From assembly GCA_040437565.1 (NCBI GenBank), contig JBDOQK010000005.1, positions 744,001 through 808,000 on the forward strand: 64,000 nt of DNA, written 5' to 3'. Positions within the stretch are counted from its first letter, which is position 1; each line of letters begins with the position of its first letter. Of this stretch, positions 23,382 to 33,635 are shown one piece after another. Position numbers and translations under genes: made by a program. The notes beneath the pieces are model-generated. The model was not told the DNA's origin. It searched no databases and worked only from the letters and a program-made list of their open reading frames with translations. The stretch is from Albugo candida. Lineage: Eukaryota; Oomycota; Peronosporomycetes; Albuginales.

Positions 23382-25769
23382 TCACTCGACGGAACGATGC
23401 AATAGAATGCGTTTATGAAGCTCCATACTCTTCACTGTCGACGTTCGGAACGATCGTTTCAATGTGCTTTTAAGCTGAGACTGAATTTGATGCGAAATGT
23501 ACAATTGAAGCGATTGCATCGACGGCGTCGAATTGCAGGAAATACATTTCAACGAAGCGATTGGATGTGTGTCGGAGTTTTGTGTCGCGGAAGGCGGACA
23601 TTGTGATTGTGACTGAGACGCCAATATCGCATGCAATTCCGATTTCCCAATTTTCGAACGTAAGGAGCGCTGAATGTCTGTGAATTTCGTATCCAATGGA
23701 AGAGAATGCTCCAAGATCTCTATTCTCTGCTCGAGCGTCTCTTTCATCCAACAGAGCTCATTGGTGTCGGATTTCAAAGAGAGAGTCGACGCTATCGAAT
23801 GGATCTCATTTTCCAAATGCTCGTTTTTCTGTGTCAATGGATCAAGACGATCGAGAAAGAGTGCTGTCAATTGGTCGCGAACGTGTTGTGCATTCACGAC
23901 AATATCCTGAAGCGCGGCTTTCATTTGTGTGTCATTGGCACATGTCACCTGAACGTCGGAAATAGCGTCGATACGACTTTGCATGCGATGTAAAGACTCC
24001 TCCGTGGCGTCCAAACGATTCGATTGCACGTATAATGGCGCAATTCGCTTACACAATGCGTCGTGAGCCTTTTGAAAACTGTTCAAAGTGTCTTCCAACG
24101 TCCACTGATGCAATTGGAAACAGAGGGCGAAGAGAGTTGAATTCATTTGTATCACAACACTTTGACAACGACAATACAATTCCGTCTCGGAAGCATTTGC
24201 ACCGCTTTCAAAAATACGAATATGGGAAGCAATTGTCAAAGTCAGTGGCCACGCGAATTGGGAATACAAATCAGCGCGTGTGAATTTGGACTGTTGGAGT
24301 TTCGTCTGCAACATGTCGAGTTCTTGGACAAATGCTCGCGCTTTGCTCACAAGCGTCAGAGTCGATGGAATCGATCGATTTTGCCGATCGAAATGGTGCA
24401 TCGCGTTTTGAAGCAATCGGATCGTATCGTCGATAGCGTCTTTGGAAATGTGAGAGCGTTTATGTGCGATCGATTTGCGGAGAGCTTTGGATAGTACCGA
24501 TAGGTCGGCATACAGCTGCGTGAGGAAGCGGACAATGTATGTGTGCAATGTGTTATGGGCAGAGGCTGTAGCTGCCTTTGCGTCCTCTGTTTTTCTCTCA
24601 GACGATGCAATCGATTCCATAGCCAAAAGACTCGTTTCTTCGATTTTGGAATGCAATTCAGCGAAATGTGTCGCTGTTTGGTGGCGTTCGATCTCAATTT
24701 CAGTGGACATATGAGTATGGACGCTACGTATCTCACGAGAAATTGCTTCTTTGTGTGCATTTTGATCGTCTTTGAGCGCTTGGAATTGTGTCGTGACGTC
24801 AGTTTGGAACGTATGAAGCAATTGTTCTTGTGGCGCGGACGCGGGTTTAAATGATTTTTGGACGCGAAGAATGCTCGCATGTACCTTTTCGAGCTCTTGT
24901 TCTTGCTCACTGGCTGCAGAAATTCGCTCTTCAAGTCCGAGAAGAAGCGCTTGAATGGTCTTTTCCTGTTCTTCGAGTCGTTGGCCGTGAGCTTCAAATG
25001 TGTATTGGGCCTGTGTTGTGATACGTCCGAGAGCTTCCACTGCGTTTACATGAGCGGAAAATCGATCGTGTTGGAGTTTTAACGCCGAATCCGTCGATGA
25101 TAACGCTTCTTCCAATCGCTCGACACGACATACCAATTCATTGAATTCGTTGGAACTTTCGATAGCCAAAGTCGCCGGCTGGATGCTCTCTTCCAAAGAC
25201 ATTGAGATCGACGCTGCCTCCAAAGCATTGGACAGAGGTTCCTCCGCGGTGAATTCGGCGTTCTCGGGTCCCCCCGCCATGGATTCTGCGCCATTGGGCT
25301 CCTCTCGTGGAAGCTCTTCTCGGGTCGTTGGAGTCAAATTGCAGTCTTTTGTTTGGACATTGAAAGGATGTACAGTGTCGAAAAGCGTCAATGACGGAAT
25401 AGGAAGCTTCTGCTTGTCGACAACAATGTTCTCATTCATAGTGGCAATCGATTCCTTCCATCGATTCTCATTTTGATGGCTCACATTCTCAATTTTTTCA
25501 GTCAATGTTGCAACGTCATTTGCAATACTTTCCGTCCGTTTGGAAAGCGTTTGCATCTCACACAAAATCAAAGACATGGCACTGAGAAACGCATCGTTTT
25601 GCACAGTGACAAGTGAAGAAGGATCCTGTGCGCTCATGAGGACGCACGCCCAAATGTCTATATTTAAGCGCGATGGACCAGGAACCGTTTCGAAAGCTTC
25701 GACGTCATTTCGACTGTAGCGCTTCTCACATCGCAATTCAAAGCTGTGTGGTCGTTCAGTGGCATCCAC
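23382..25769 (-). CDS. Coiled-coil protein, DUF4795/QRICH2-like (probable flagellar)
   Basis: One 795-codon exon. Long heptad-rich helices cover about residues 200-700. Near the C-terminus, paired segments of the type KSDTNELCWMKETLEQRI and SKIGKSELHAIL are followed by a CxxC motif in KCISCNSTP. I associate this arrangement with the DUF4795 region of QRICH2-like sperm-tail/axonemal proteins (KADxxEL repeats then a CxSC motif). That assignment is from memory and moderate. A flagellar role would fit zoospores and the CCDC42-like gene at 36769. The N-terminal 30 residues are polar with no targeting signal. The stop is 1 nt from the MAP3K stop. Confidence 0.6.
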   Translation of the reverse strand: MDATERPHSFELRCEKRYSRNDVEAFETVPGPSRLNIDIWACVLMSAQDPSSLVTVQNDAFLSAMSLILCEMQTLSKRTESIANDVATLTEKIENVSHQNENRWKESIATMNENIVVDKQKLPIPSLTLFDTVHPFNVQTKDCNLTPTTREELPREEPNGAESMAGGPENAEFTAEEPLSNALEAASISMSLEESIQPATLAIESSNEFNELVCRVERLEEALSSTDSALKLQHDRFSAHVNAVEALGRITTQAQYTFEAHGQRLEEQEKTIQALLLGLEERISAASEQEQELEKVHASILRVQKSFKPASAPQEQLLHTFQTDVTTQFQALKDDQNAHKEAISREIRSVHTHMSTEIEIERHQTATHFAELHSKIEETSLLAMESIASSERKTEDAKAATASAHNTLHTYIVRFLTQLYADLSVLSKALRKSIAHKRSHISKDAIDDTIRLLQNAMHHFDRQNRSIPSTLTLVSKARAFVQELDMLQTKLQQSKFTRADLYSQFAWPLTLTIASHIRIFESGANASETELYCRCQSVVIQMNSTLFALCFQLHQWTLEDTLNSFQKAHDALCKRIAPLYVQSNRLDATEESLHRMQSRIDAISDVQVTCANDTQMKAALQDIVVNAQHVRDQLTALFLDRLDPLTQKNEHLENEIHSIASTLSLKSDTNELCWMKETLEQRIEILEHSLPLDTKFTDIQRSLRSKIGKSELHAILASQSQSQCPPSATQNSDTHPIASLKCISCNSTPSMQSLQLYISHQIQSQLKSTLKRSFRTSTVKSMELHKRILLHRSVE

Positions 25770-26012
25770 TCTGTCGATACGGAGCCTCTTTGCGTCTCAG
25801 GGCGACCTCAAGTCTCGGCATGAGGCCTTTAGGCCCCACATGTCGATGGTGAAAAAGACTTCAGAGAAGCGTTTTAAGACGATGGAGATGCAATCTCTGC
25901 GTGTGGACGAGTACGTGATTGTGTGGACGGTGCAGTGCCACCAATTCGAATCGCAACATCGAAAGAATACGCACAGAATGAGGCAATTAAGTAACACCAA
26001 TAGAAAGTGTCA

Positions 26013-26477
26013 TTACACTTTTAATTTTTTTTTGTGGCGCCGAAATAAACGACTGGTTATCGTACTTAGGCGAGTTTGTACTCTAGTGCGCATACTCATT
26101 CGTAATTTCTCGAGTTCTCGGTCGATTGTTGCGATTTGACTGTCGGAAATCGCTCCTCCCGCCGGTGTACAGGCGACTTTGGGTCGTGGAAACATTTTGC
26201 TGAGTGAAGGTGATGATGCTGCGGTGTGTTCAGTGTCTCGTTCGCTCTCTAGCCTCCATGATAAGGATTTCTCGCTGTTTCGAATCATCATGCTCCTCTC
26301 GTTGCATTGGATGGGCTGATTTGGATGCTCTTCATGCGCGCTTTCCCGCAAGGAATTGAATCCGAATTCGACACCTGAACGATCAAACGTGTTGGGTACA
26401 TCGACATGATTCGTCACGCAGCGGGAGAGCTCCTCAATCGACGGGCTTGGGGCTTCTTGACGTAAAAGTAATGGCAT
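26013..26477 (-). CDS. Small protein with basic helical C-terminus, unknown
   Basis: An intronless 154-codon frame from the ATG at 26477. The first 110 residues are polar and probably disordered. The C-terminal 45 residues form an amphipathic helix ending in a strongly basic RRHKKKLKV. No domain recognised. It lies between a coiled-coil gene on the same strand and gap 3. It could be real or a chance ORF; the biased charge pattern favours real. Confidence 0.4.
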   Translation of the reverse strand: MPLLLRQEAPSPSIEELSRCVTNHVDVPNTFDRSGVEFGFNSLRESAHEEHPNQPIQCNERSMMIRNSEKSLSWRLESERDTEHTAASSPSLSKMFPRPKVACTPAGGAISDSQIATIDRELEKLRMSMRTRVQTRLSTITSRLFRRHKKKLKV

Positions 26478-26884
26478 GATGCAAAAGTAGGTTCTCTCTA
26501 ATGGTGTCGAATTTCCTCAAAAGAAAATGAGTCACAAGTTTGAATGCATCGATCGATTGCGTGTCAATCTCTATGCAACGCTAAAGTATTATAGAAGGTA
26601 GAAGAGNNNNNNNNNNNNNNNNNNNNNNNNNNNNNNNNNNNNNNNNNNNNNNNNNNNNNNNNNNNNNNNNNNNNNNNNNNNNNNNNNNNNNNNNNNNNNN
26701 NNNNNNGGTATTAGCTATCGCAGTATATTCAAAATGAACGGTTTTTTATTTCTTCATAGGAGAAAAATTGCAGCATCGTGTACCTACCCCTTCGAATACG
26801 TGACATTTCACAAAGTACTTTTTGAATTGTGAAGTTGCAATTCAAAAAGATCTTTTTTGATTTCCTGAAAGACCATTTACGGAA
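26478..26884. other. Intergenic region with assembly gap 3
   Basis: 100 N at 26607-26706. Unlike most gaps here the flanks are not duplicated, so sequence may really be missing. It probably holds the mannosidase promoter. No gene seen. Confidence 0.6.
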
Positions 26885-29800
26885 ATGTTCCCTTTCGTAT
26901 ACTGTGCGCTGTTGCTCACATACGGCGCATTTGGCGCCAGAACTTCCGGCTGTGATCCGTCCAAATGGAAGCTTCCAATTGACGGTCACTACGATACACA
27001 GAGTTTTATTTCAAAAAAGAAACTCAACGTGCATTTGATTCCGCACACACATGACGACCCGTACCGTTATGCTCATATTACAAGACCCAAACAGTAAATA
27101 ATTCGCTCTGCCTGTAGTGGATGGCTTATTAATGTCGATGAATACTACATGCAGCGAGTTCAATACATTTTGGACACTGTGGTGGACGAATTATATCACA
27201 ATCCCGACAGAACGTTCATGTACGTCGAACAGGTAAGAGTCTACTCTTCAGCAAACGATATGCATAACTGATATCTGTCTGTTAGGCATTTTTTCAGCGG
27301 TGGTGGCACGAGCAAAGTCACGAGACAAAAAAGCGCGTGAAAAAACTCGTTTTGGAAGGACGACTCGACCTTACTGTTAACGGAGGATGGTGCATGCACG
27401 ATGAAGCTACGACGCACTACATAGCGATGGTGGATCAGACTGCGTATGGCCATCAATTGCTATATGAAGAGTTCAATATCACACCTCGGATTGGATGGCA
27501 AATTGATCCATTTGGACACTCTTCTACACAAGCGTCACTCCTTTCCGCCACTTTAGGCTTGGAAGCGCTCTATTTTGCACGAGTGGATCATCAAGACTAT
27601 GACAATCGGAAAGCAAATAAGAATCTCGAGTTTATGTGGCGTCCAAGCATTTCGCGTGGTAAAGCAGCTCAGGTCTTTACGGGCATCATGATCGATCATT
27701 ACGGTGCACCGGGTCATGCTCATTACGACCGAGACACTCCAATACAGGATGATCCTATGCTACATGATTTCAATGTTTGTGAGGAGGTGGACTGGTTGGT
27801 GGAAAACGCATTGGCTCGAAGCAGCTCTACGCGTGGAAATCATATCTTCATTCCAATTGGGGACGATTTCACTTATATCAACGCTCACAGGTGGTACAAG
27901 AATTTGGACAAACTGATTGTAGGCATCTTTGGCGGTATGTGCAGTTGAGATGAACTGATTGACGTCTTTCTTGTAGCACTACGTGAATCAAGACGATCGT
28001 GTCAACATTCTCTACTCAAATTTGACATATTACACCGAGCTGAAGAAGCAAGAAGGGTTGACGTGGACAGTTAAAACGGACGATTTCTTCCCGTATGCGT
28101 CGGCAGATCACGATTTTTGGGTCGGGTATTTCACGAGCCGTCCTGCTTTGAAGCGATTTGTACGCGTTTCAAACACCCTTTTGCAACAATTTCGGCAAAT
28201 TGATGCAGTGTATCAAAGTCACCATGCTGCCAATTTAGTTCCGTTGTTACGGGCTGTGGCTCTAGTAGAGCATCACGACGGTGTCTCCGGCACAGAAAAG
28301 CAAGCTGTAGCTGACGATTACGCCCTTCGTCTGAATGATGCAATTGTGATTACGGAGAAGAGTATCAACGAAGTGCTACTTAGTGTTGGCGAACGGAAGC
28401 ACTTGTCTTTGTGTCTTCTCTCAAATGTGAGCATTTGCGAAATTTCTACCGATTCTCAGGTACGATTGTTTACGCATCTCTTTCTTCATTGAAAGTCTCA
28501 TTTCGCGGGCCTCTGTAGCAATTCGAAGTGTATGTTCACAATGCGCTCCCAAGAAACAGCAAGCAGACGATTTCCATTCCAATTAAGCAAAGTACCGCAA
28601 CTGTCAAGGCGATGTCCGATGACGTTGTGATCCATAGTCAGAAAGTGGTCACCTCACTACCGTCACATCCCAGTCGTCATGAAGAAGCGCCCTACAAGCT
28701 TGAATTTACCGCTGAATTGAAGCCGCTGGTGTTTCATCGATTTGTAGTTGAGCAATCTCCTCACATTCCTTTTGCGGCTGAGCTCATGTATTCAGCACCT
28801 CGCAGGCAAAGGAGCAGCTCTGGAATCACTATCATGGAAAATGACTTTACACGCGTTGAAATCGACCGATCAACGGGCTCATTGCTTTCAGTGTACAACA
28901 AAGCCGAAAAGATATCTCTACCGGTCACATTGGCCATCTTGTACTACCGATCATTCCAAGCAAGTAGTCCCAAGTCGGGTGCATATGTCTTCCGACCAAC
29001 TTCGAACAAGACGTACCCTGCCGCTGAAATAGAAGTCTCCAAGTTTTTTTTCAAACTCGTTGAGTTCGTGGATGTGGAGACAAAGCTGAATTCGTATGGC
29101 ACTCCGACAAGTGTCGCATTTCGCTTGGGAAAATGGGTGACCATCGTATACAAGCTGGGTGAAGTGGACGAATTTGTAGAGATTGAATGGACAGTGGGAC
29201 CGATTCCTATCGATGACCATCAAGGCAAAGAAGTCATTTTGCGATTTGATACCAATAAAGCGATAAAGTCGAACGGGAGATGGTACACCGACTCGAATGG
29301 ACTCGAATTTGTCGAACGTGTGCGAAATTATCGAGCAACTTGGAATTTGACTCTACACGATGACCAAGAATTCGTCGCTGCAAATTATGCTCCAGTTACG
29401 ACCGGTGCTTATATAAAGGACAAAGCCATGCAGCTAAATTTGGTCACAGACCGGGCCCATGGCGTGGGATCGCTACAAGATGGTCAGATGGAAGTCATGG
29501 TGCATCGTCGTCTTGTAGCTGATGATAGCAAAGGCGTGCATGAACATTTGAATGAGACAGAAACGTATACAGACCCACAGACAAAAAAAACGTACACAGA
29601 CGGACTGATTGTGCGTGGAAGTACTTTTCTTGGTCTGAGTTCAGTGAAAGAAGGAATGCAAAGCATACGTACGAAAATGGAAAAGCAGTTTTATCATCCT
29701 CTGGTGCTGTTTAAAAAATCAAGTGCTGACGAGGAACTCTTGCAAATGAAGTTGCCATGGCTCCGAGTGGACAATTTCCCACCAAATTTGGGTCTGACAA

Positions 29801-30192
29801 CAATTGAAGAATTGTCCAAAAAATGCGTTCGTGTACGACTTTCTCATTTGTATGCGGTCGAAGAGCATTCTGAGCTATCAAAGCCCATCAAAGTGGACTT
29901 TGAGCAATTGTTCAAGACGAATAATGCAAAAGAAAAAGTTTTGAAAGTGGCCGAACTCAATTTGGCTGGCACGCAGGAGATGCGACCGCAAGATGACCAA
30001 AGTGTGATGACGAGAATCGCTTCTTGGCGTACAGAAGACGACGCTGTTGATATTCCCTTCTCGCATCCTCTCCAGGGATCAAAAGTGGAATTACAAGCAA
30101 TGGAAGTTCGCACGTTCAAAATCTGCTTCGGATTCAGTTGGTCAGATGAGAGGCACATTGAACAACTTCATGATCGCACGTCTTTCAAGTAA
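26885..30192 (+). CDS. MAN2B1: GH38 lysosomal-type alpha-mannosidase
   Basis: Hydrolyses alpha-linked mannose from N-glycans in the lysosome/vacuole or outside the cell. Signal peptide at residues 1-18 (MFPFVYCALLLTYGAFGA). The zinc-binding HTHDDPGW motif is rebuilt across an intron near 27060-27111. The nucleophile is in IGWQIDPFGHSSTQ near 27505, and a zinc-ligand region EHHDGVSGTEKQAVADDYA near 28270. A further intron is near 27232-27285 (YVEQ/AFFQRWW), with others near 27935-27975 and 28460-28518. The long C-terminal beta-sandwich domains run to the stop at 30192, giving about 1,000 residues, normal for lysosomal class II enzymes. All key active-site motifs look intact. Its stop lies 37 bp from the convergent membrane-protein gene. 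Confidence 0.92.
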
Positions 30193-30229
30193 CTGGTGTA
30201 CAATAGCAATTGGAAGAGCTTTTTTGTAT

Positions 30230-33062
30230 TCATAATGTGGAAAATAAAAGGAATGTGTTGTAGCATGCGATGAGGACGGCGAAAAGAAGCAACATCAGCC
30301 GCAATCGAATCTCAAAGTAGACGCGTTTCAAGTGCCCACGAATGCGTTTCATGACAAAATTCACATTGTCCAAGCTTCCATCTCTATTGCAGAATGCTAG
30401 ACACTGAATTCGCCCGTCATTGAGGTCTTCCCACCAACACAATCCAAAGATTCGAAGGAGTGTGTGAGCCACAAATCGAGCAGTTATCATTACACTGAAT
30501 GTGAACCAGTACGATGCCATTGTGAGGTACACTACGCGCTCCAACGTACAGACGTATTGACGTTCCACATCGCGTATGGTGAGATTGCTGCAGGATTTAA
30601 AGGTTTGAGTGATCTGCTGGTGAGAAATCGGCTGACACCAATTCTGATTTAGGACGTCAAGTTGGAGGAATTTTGGCTCACATGTGCTGAAGTTTGTGTT
30701 GCTGAGAGGTTCCAAAGTATCGACACAAGCTTCAAAAGCGTTTACCAGCTCGAGACTTTTCTTTTGTTGATCCAAAACTGCTTCTCTCCTCGCTGAAAGA
30801 ATGGATTTCTATGAGAATAATTGATCCGTTCCATACCTTCAGCGTACCGTTTTGATTCTCAGCGAATGGCTCCAGCTCATATCGCTGTAGATTGCGACAT
30901 GTACGCAAGTAAAAGGTGACTACAGCGTCCTCGGACTCTTCCAGCTGCTTGCTAACGCTCCCGATCGTACCAAACATCGATGAAGCCCAACTGTCTTGCA
31001 GAAAATCAGCCCATCGGACCTTCGATTCGGACGATCGAACGCAGCCTTCGTACCAGCTCACCTTCCACGAGTAAAGCAAAGCTGTGATGAGAACAAGAAG
31101 AAGCAGGTATCCAGCTCGCTTGATGACAGCTTTGAGGTATATTGGAACGTATACAATCAATTTGTAGCAATATCGAGCAAATTTGTGTCGACATGGAAGC
31201 CTGCGTGAGAGGTTCGACTGAATGCAAAGATGTTGATCGTATCAGACCGTAAAAGTGGCAATGTCGTCGACGTACCTCTTCCGAGAATTTGGACATATCT
31301 CGGACATCCAACGTCGTCATCGGAGTGTAAATGCCGCAATACAATTTGACTCCAACCGCAAGGATCAGATAGATATTCCCTGCCGTATCAAACATATTCA
31401 AATATGAATACAAAAGCTTCATTTGCGAGTTTGGGTTGCCTTTGGATGTCAGCAGAGAAAGCCGAATGTGATGCATCCAATCCAAAGTCGTTGAGAACCA
31501 ATCATTCGCATCTGATCCACGTGTATCGACCGCAACTTTCGTTGGAGGTTGACGACGTGCAAGACGCTTCACAAGTGAATGCTTCGGCATGGATCCACTT
31601 TGCGTGTGTCTGTGAGTACGATCTGACAAAGCGCTACTCAAAGATTTGATTTGATGTGTGAGTTCTTCCCATCCGCTCATCCAATTGTTTACGAATTTAT
31701 TCCATTCGTTAGAGAATGCGCGAGTCTCATTCAAAAGCTTCAATTTGGACACTTTGACGCTTTCATCAATCACGTAAACATCCTCAAGCAACTTGTCTTG
31801 AATTTGATGTATTGTCGACATGGAGTCTTGCAAGATAATTCGTGCTGGAGATGAGATATACTGCCATGTCGTATTCCACAGCTTTTTCAATGGCTTTTGC
31901 AGTGTTTTCGTTTCGGATATCATTTTCGATTGAATAGGATCAATCCGTATGGCGTTTGACGATGCCAAATGAAGCACTTGCAATTGCCGTATGGACGCAT
32001 TTGTCAAATTTCCATAATTCAGCATCCATTGTGTGATTGACGCTTCCAGACTTTTGACATCAGTAGCGATGGTACCCACGACTTCCGCCAGTGTCTCAGT
32101 GATACGCGACGCAATGGGCAGAGCATTCGGTCGTGTCAAGTTTTTCAATTGGCTTATCTGAGAGGCTACAAACTGCGTCATGCGGCTCAATTTACCTTTC
32201 AAAATCAGCTTTTCAAGGTGTATCGCTGCATTGTCATCCGATTCGACAGCGCGGAAAAGCCCATTCGCCAGTTGTGTCGAACAAATTGATACGTTTTGTG
32301 TTTCTTGTGGAATGGCGAGTCCAGTAAGAGCTTTTAGGCCTACAGAATCACAAATCAGATCAAGTTTCAGCGTATTGTGAGCGAACATTGTGATATCTCC
32401 ACTTCTGCAGCGACGAGTTTTGGCTGATTGCGTTCGAGTGTATCAATGGCTTTGCTTGCGTCGATGAGGATTTTGTCGAGCATTTTATCTTCCAAGCTCC
32501 TCGCTTTAGTGCGCAGACATTCTGATATGTTACCGAGACTTTCAGCATATACGTGGTGCTCAGTGGAAGCCTGCTCGATCCATCGAGGAATCTCGTACAC
32601 GCGGAGAAAGAATTCCGCCAATTTGACCGTAAATGTCAGCTTTGTGCTCCAAAGACAGAAAATGGCACATAGGAAGAACAAAAGACGAGGATGAGACCCA
32701 AACCATTCCCATAACCTTGTGAGATGGAAGGGTGTTGAAGGTGTGTCATTCGATACAGTCAGTGAAATGCAGTCTTGCGGTCTAATATGGAAGTCTGCAT
32801 CGTACACGCGACGCCGATACCAAATATTTGCGTAATGAGAGTTTTTGGACGAGGAAGCTTTCAGCGGAGGCGTCTGAATGGCACACAATGGAGGAGACTC
32901 CTGTGGAGGCTTTGCAATTCGACGGAACCAATCGCTCATATTTGCCGAGTGAAGACGAGAGGTAGAGAAAGAGTTCGATAGAAATTGACTAATCGACAAG
33001 TCTCTCGACTTTATGAAAGGAGTACTCATAATAAATGAATGGAAATAGCAAAATCGTATCAT
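30230..33062 (-). CDS. Multi-pass membrane protein with large helical ectodomain, unknown family
   Basis: Minus-strand frames at 33062-32367, 32388-31006, 31160-30732 and 30775-30230 join through short introns into one protein of roughly 850-900 residues. TM1 (LLFFLCAIFCLWSTKLTF) is followed by a segment of about 450 residues rich in helices and N-glycosylation sequons (NVS, NLT, NAS, NTT, NET). Further TMs follow: AGNIYLILAVGVKLYCG, AGYLLLLVLITALLYSW, a glycosylated Cys-containing loop, ASYWFTFSVMITARFVA and LRLMLLLFAVLIACYN. The layout recalls Prm1/DC-STAMP-type proteins acting in cell or membrane fusion, but I see no signature motif, so function is open. The start is ATG 33062 or the later in-frame MSTPF/MSDWF. 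Confidence 0.6.
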
Positions 33063-33357
33063 CAACAAAACATTTCAAACGACGCGCATGAAAAGGTTTA
33101 ATCCTCGTACTCGAAATTCAAAAAGTGCTCAGACATCCAAGGAAATAAGAAGCCTCAACCAGTTGTAATCAGACGGCAATCTGAAAACTGTCAGCAACAA
33201 CACTGCGAATGTTTATGGGAATATCCATCATCATAGCACGGAAATAGGTGTCGTGGAGAACACGATTTGAGTAATCCCCGTCGAGTTAGCTTACACATGA
33301 AGACAGCACGACTCTGCCAGGATCATGAAGCCAATTGCATAACTTTTATTCGGACAA
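33063..33357. other. Intergenic region, nothing recognised
   Basis: About 295 bp between two minus-strand genes. An open plus-strand frame begins at 33267 but is antisense to the small gene at 33358-33614 and has no family resemblance. Confidence 0.4.
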
Positions 33358-33614
33358 TCATTCCTCGCCAAATTCACCATAGAAGCTCCAGATATCTTCG
33401 AAAAGATACCCTTCGTCGCCCACAGAGGCTTCATAGCGAGGGGACCACGAGCTAACGCTGGTACTCTCTACCTTGGTGTCCGGGGAATTTCCCCTAGTCA
33501 TTTCCTTACGGAAATCCACTTGACTTTGCAATTCTAAATCGTGTTCTGAAGAATGTTTGTGTAGCAATTGGATTTCGAACGAATGTCTTACAGCCAATCG
33601 TTAGCTTCGAACAT
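33358..33614 (-). CDS. Small spliced gene with acidic C-terminus, unknown
   Basis: The ATG at 33614 starts MFEANDWL. The GTAAGAC donor right after it and an AG about 68 nt downstream join in frame to QVDFRKEMTRGNSP and a tail ending DIWSFYGEFGEE, stop at 33358. The product is about 60 residues, Ser-rich in the middle and strongly acidic at the end. The downstream exon alone has no ATG, so splicing is needed. The ATG lies only 21 nt from the divergent methyltransferase-like ATG at 33636, which implies shared or overlapping promoters. No family recognised. Confidence 0.45.
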
Positions 33615-33635
33615 TCTAGAAAAACGAATTTAACG

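Noticed and set aside
24356-24997. 213-codon minus-strand ORF
   Set aside because: It is an alternative frame inside the 795-codon coiled-coil gene, Arg/Lys-rich because of Glu/Asp codon shifts. Not a separate gene.
33267-33455. Plus-strand ORF 62 codons long
   Set aside because: Antisense to the small acidic-tailed gene and without motif or family.
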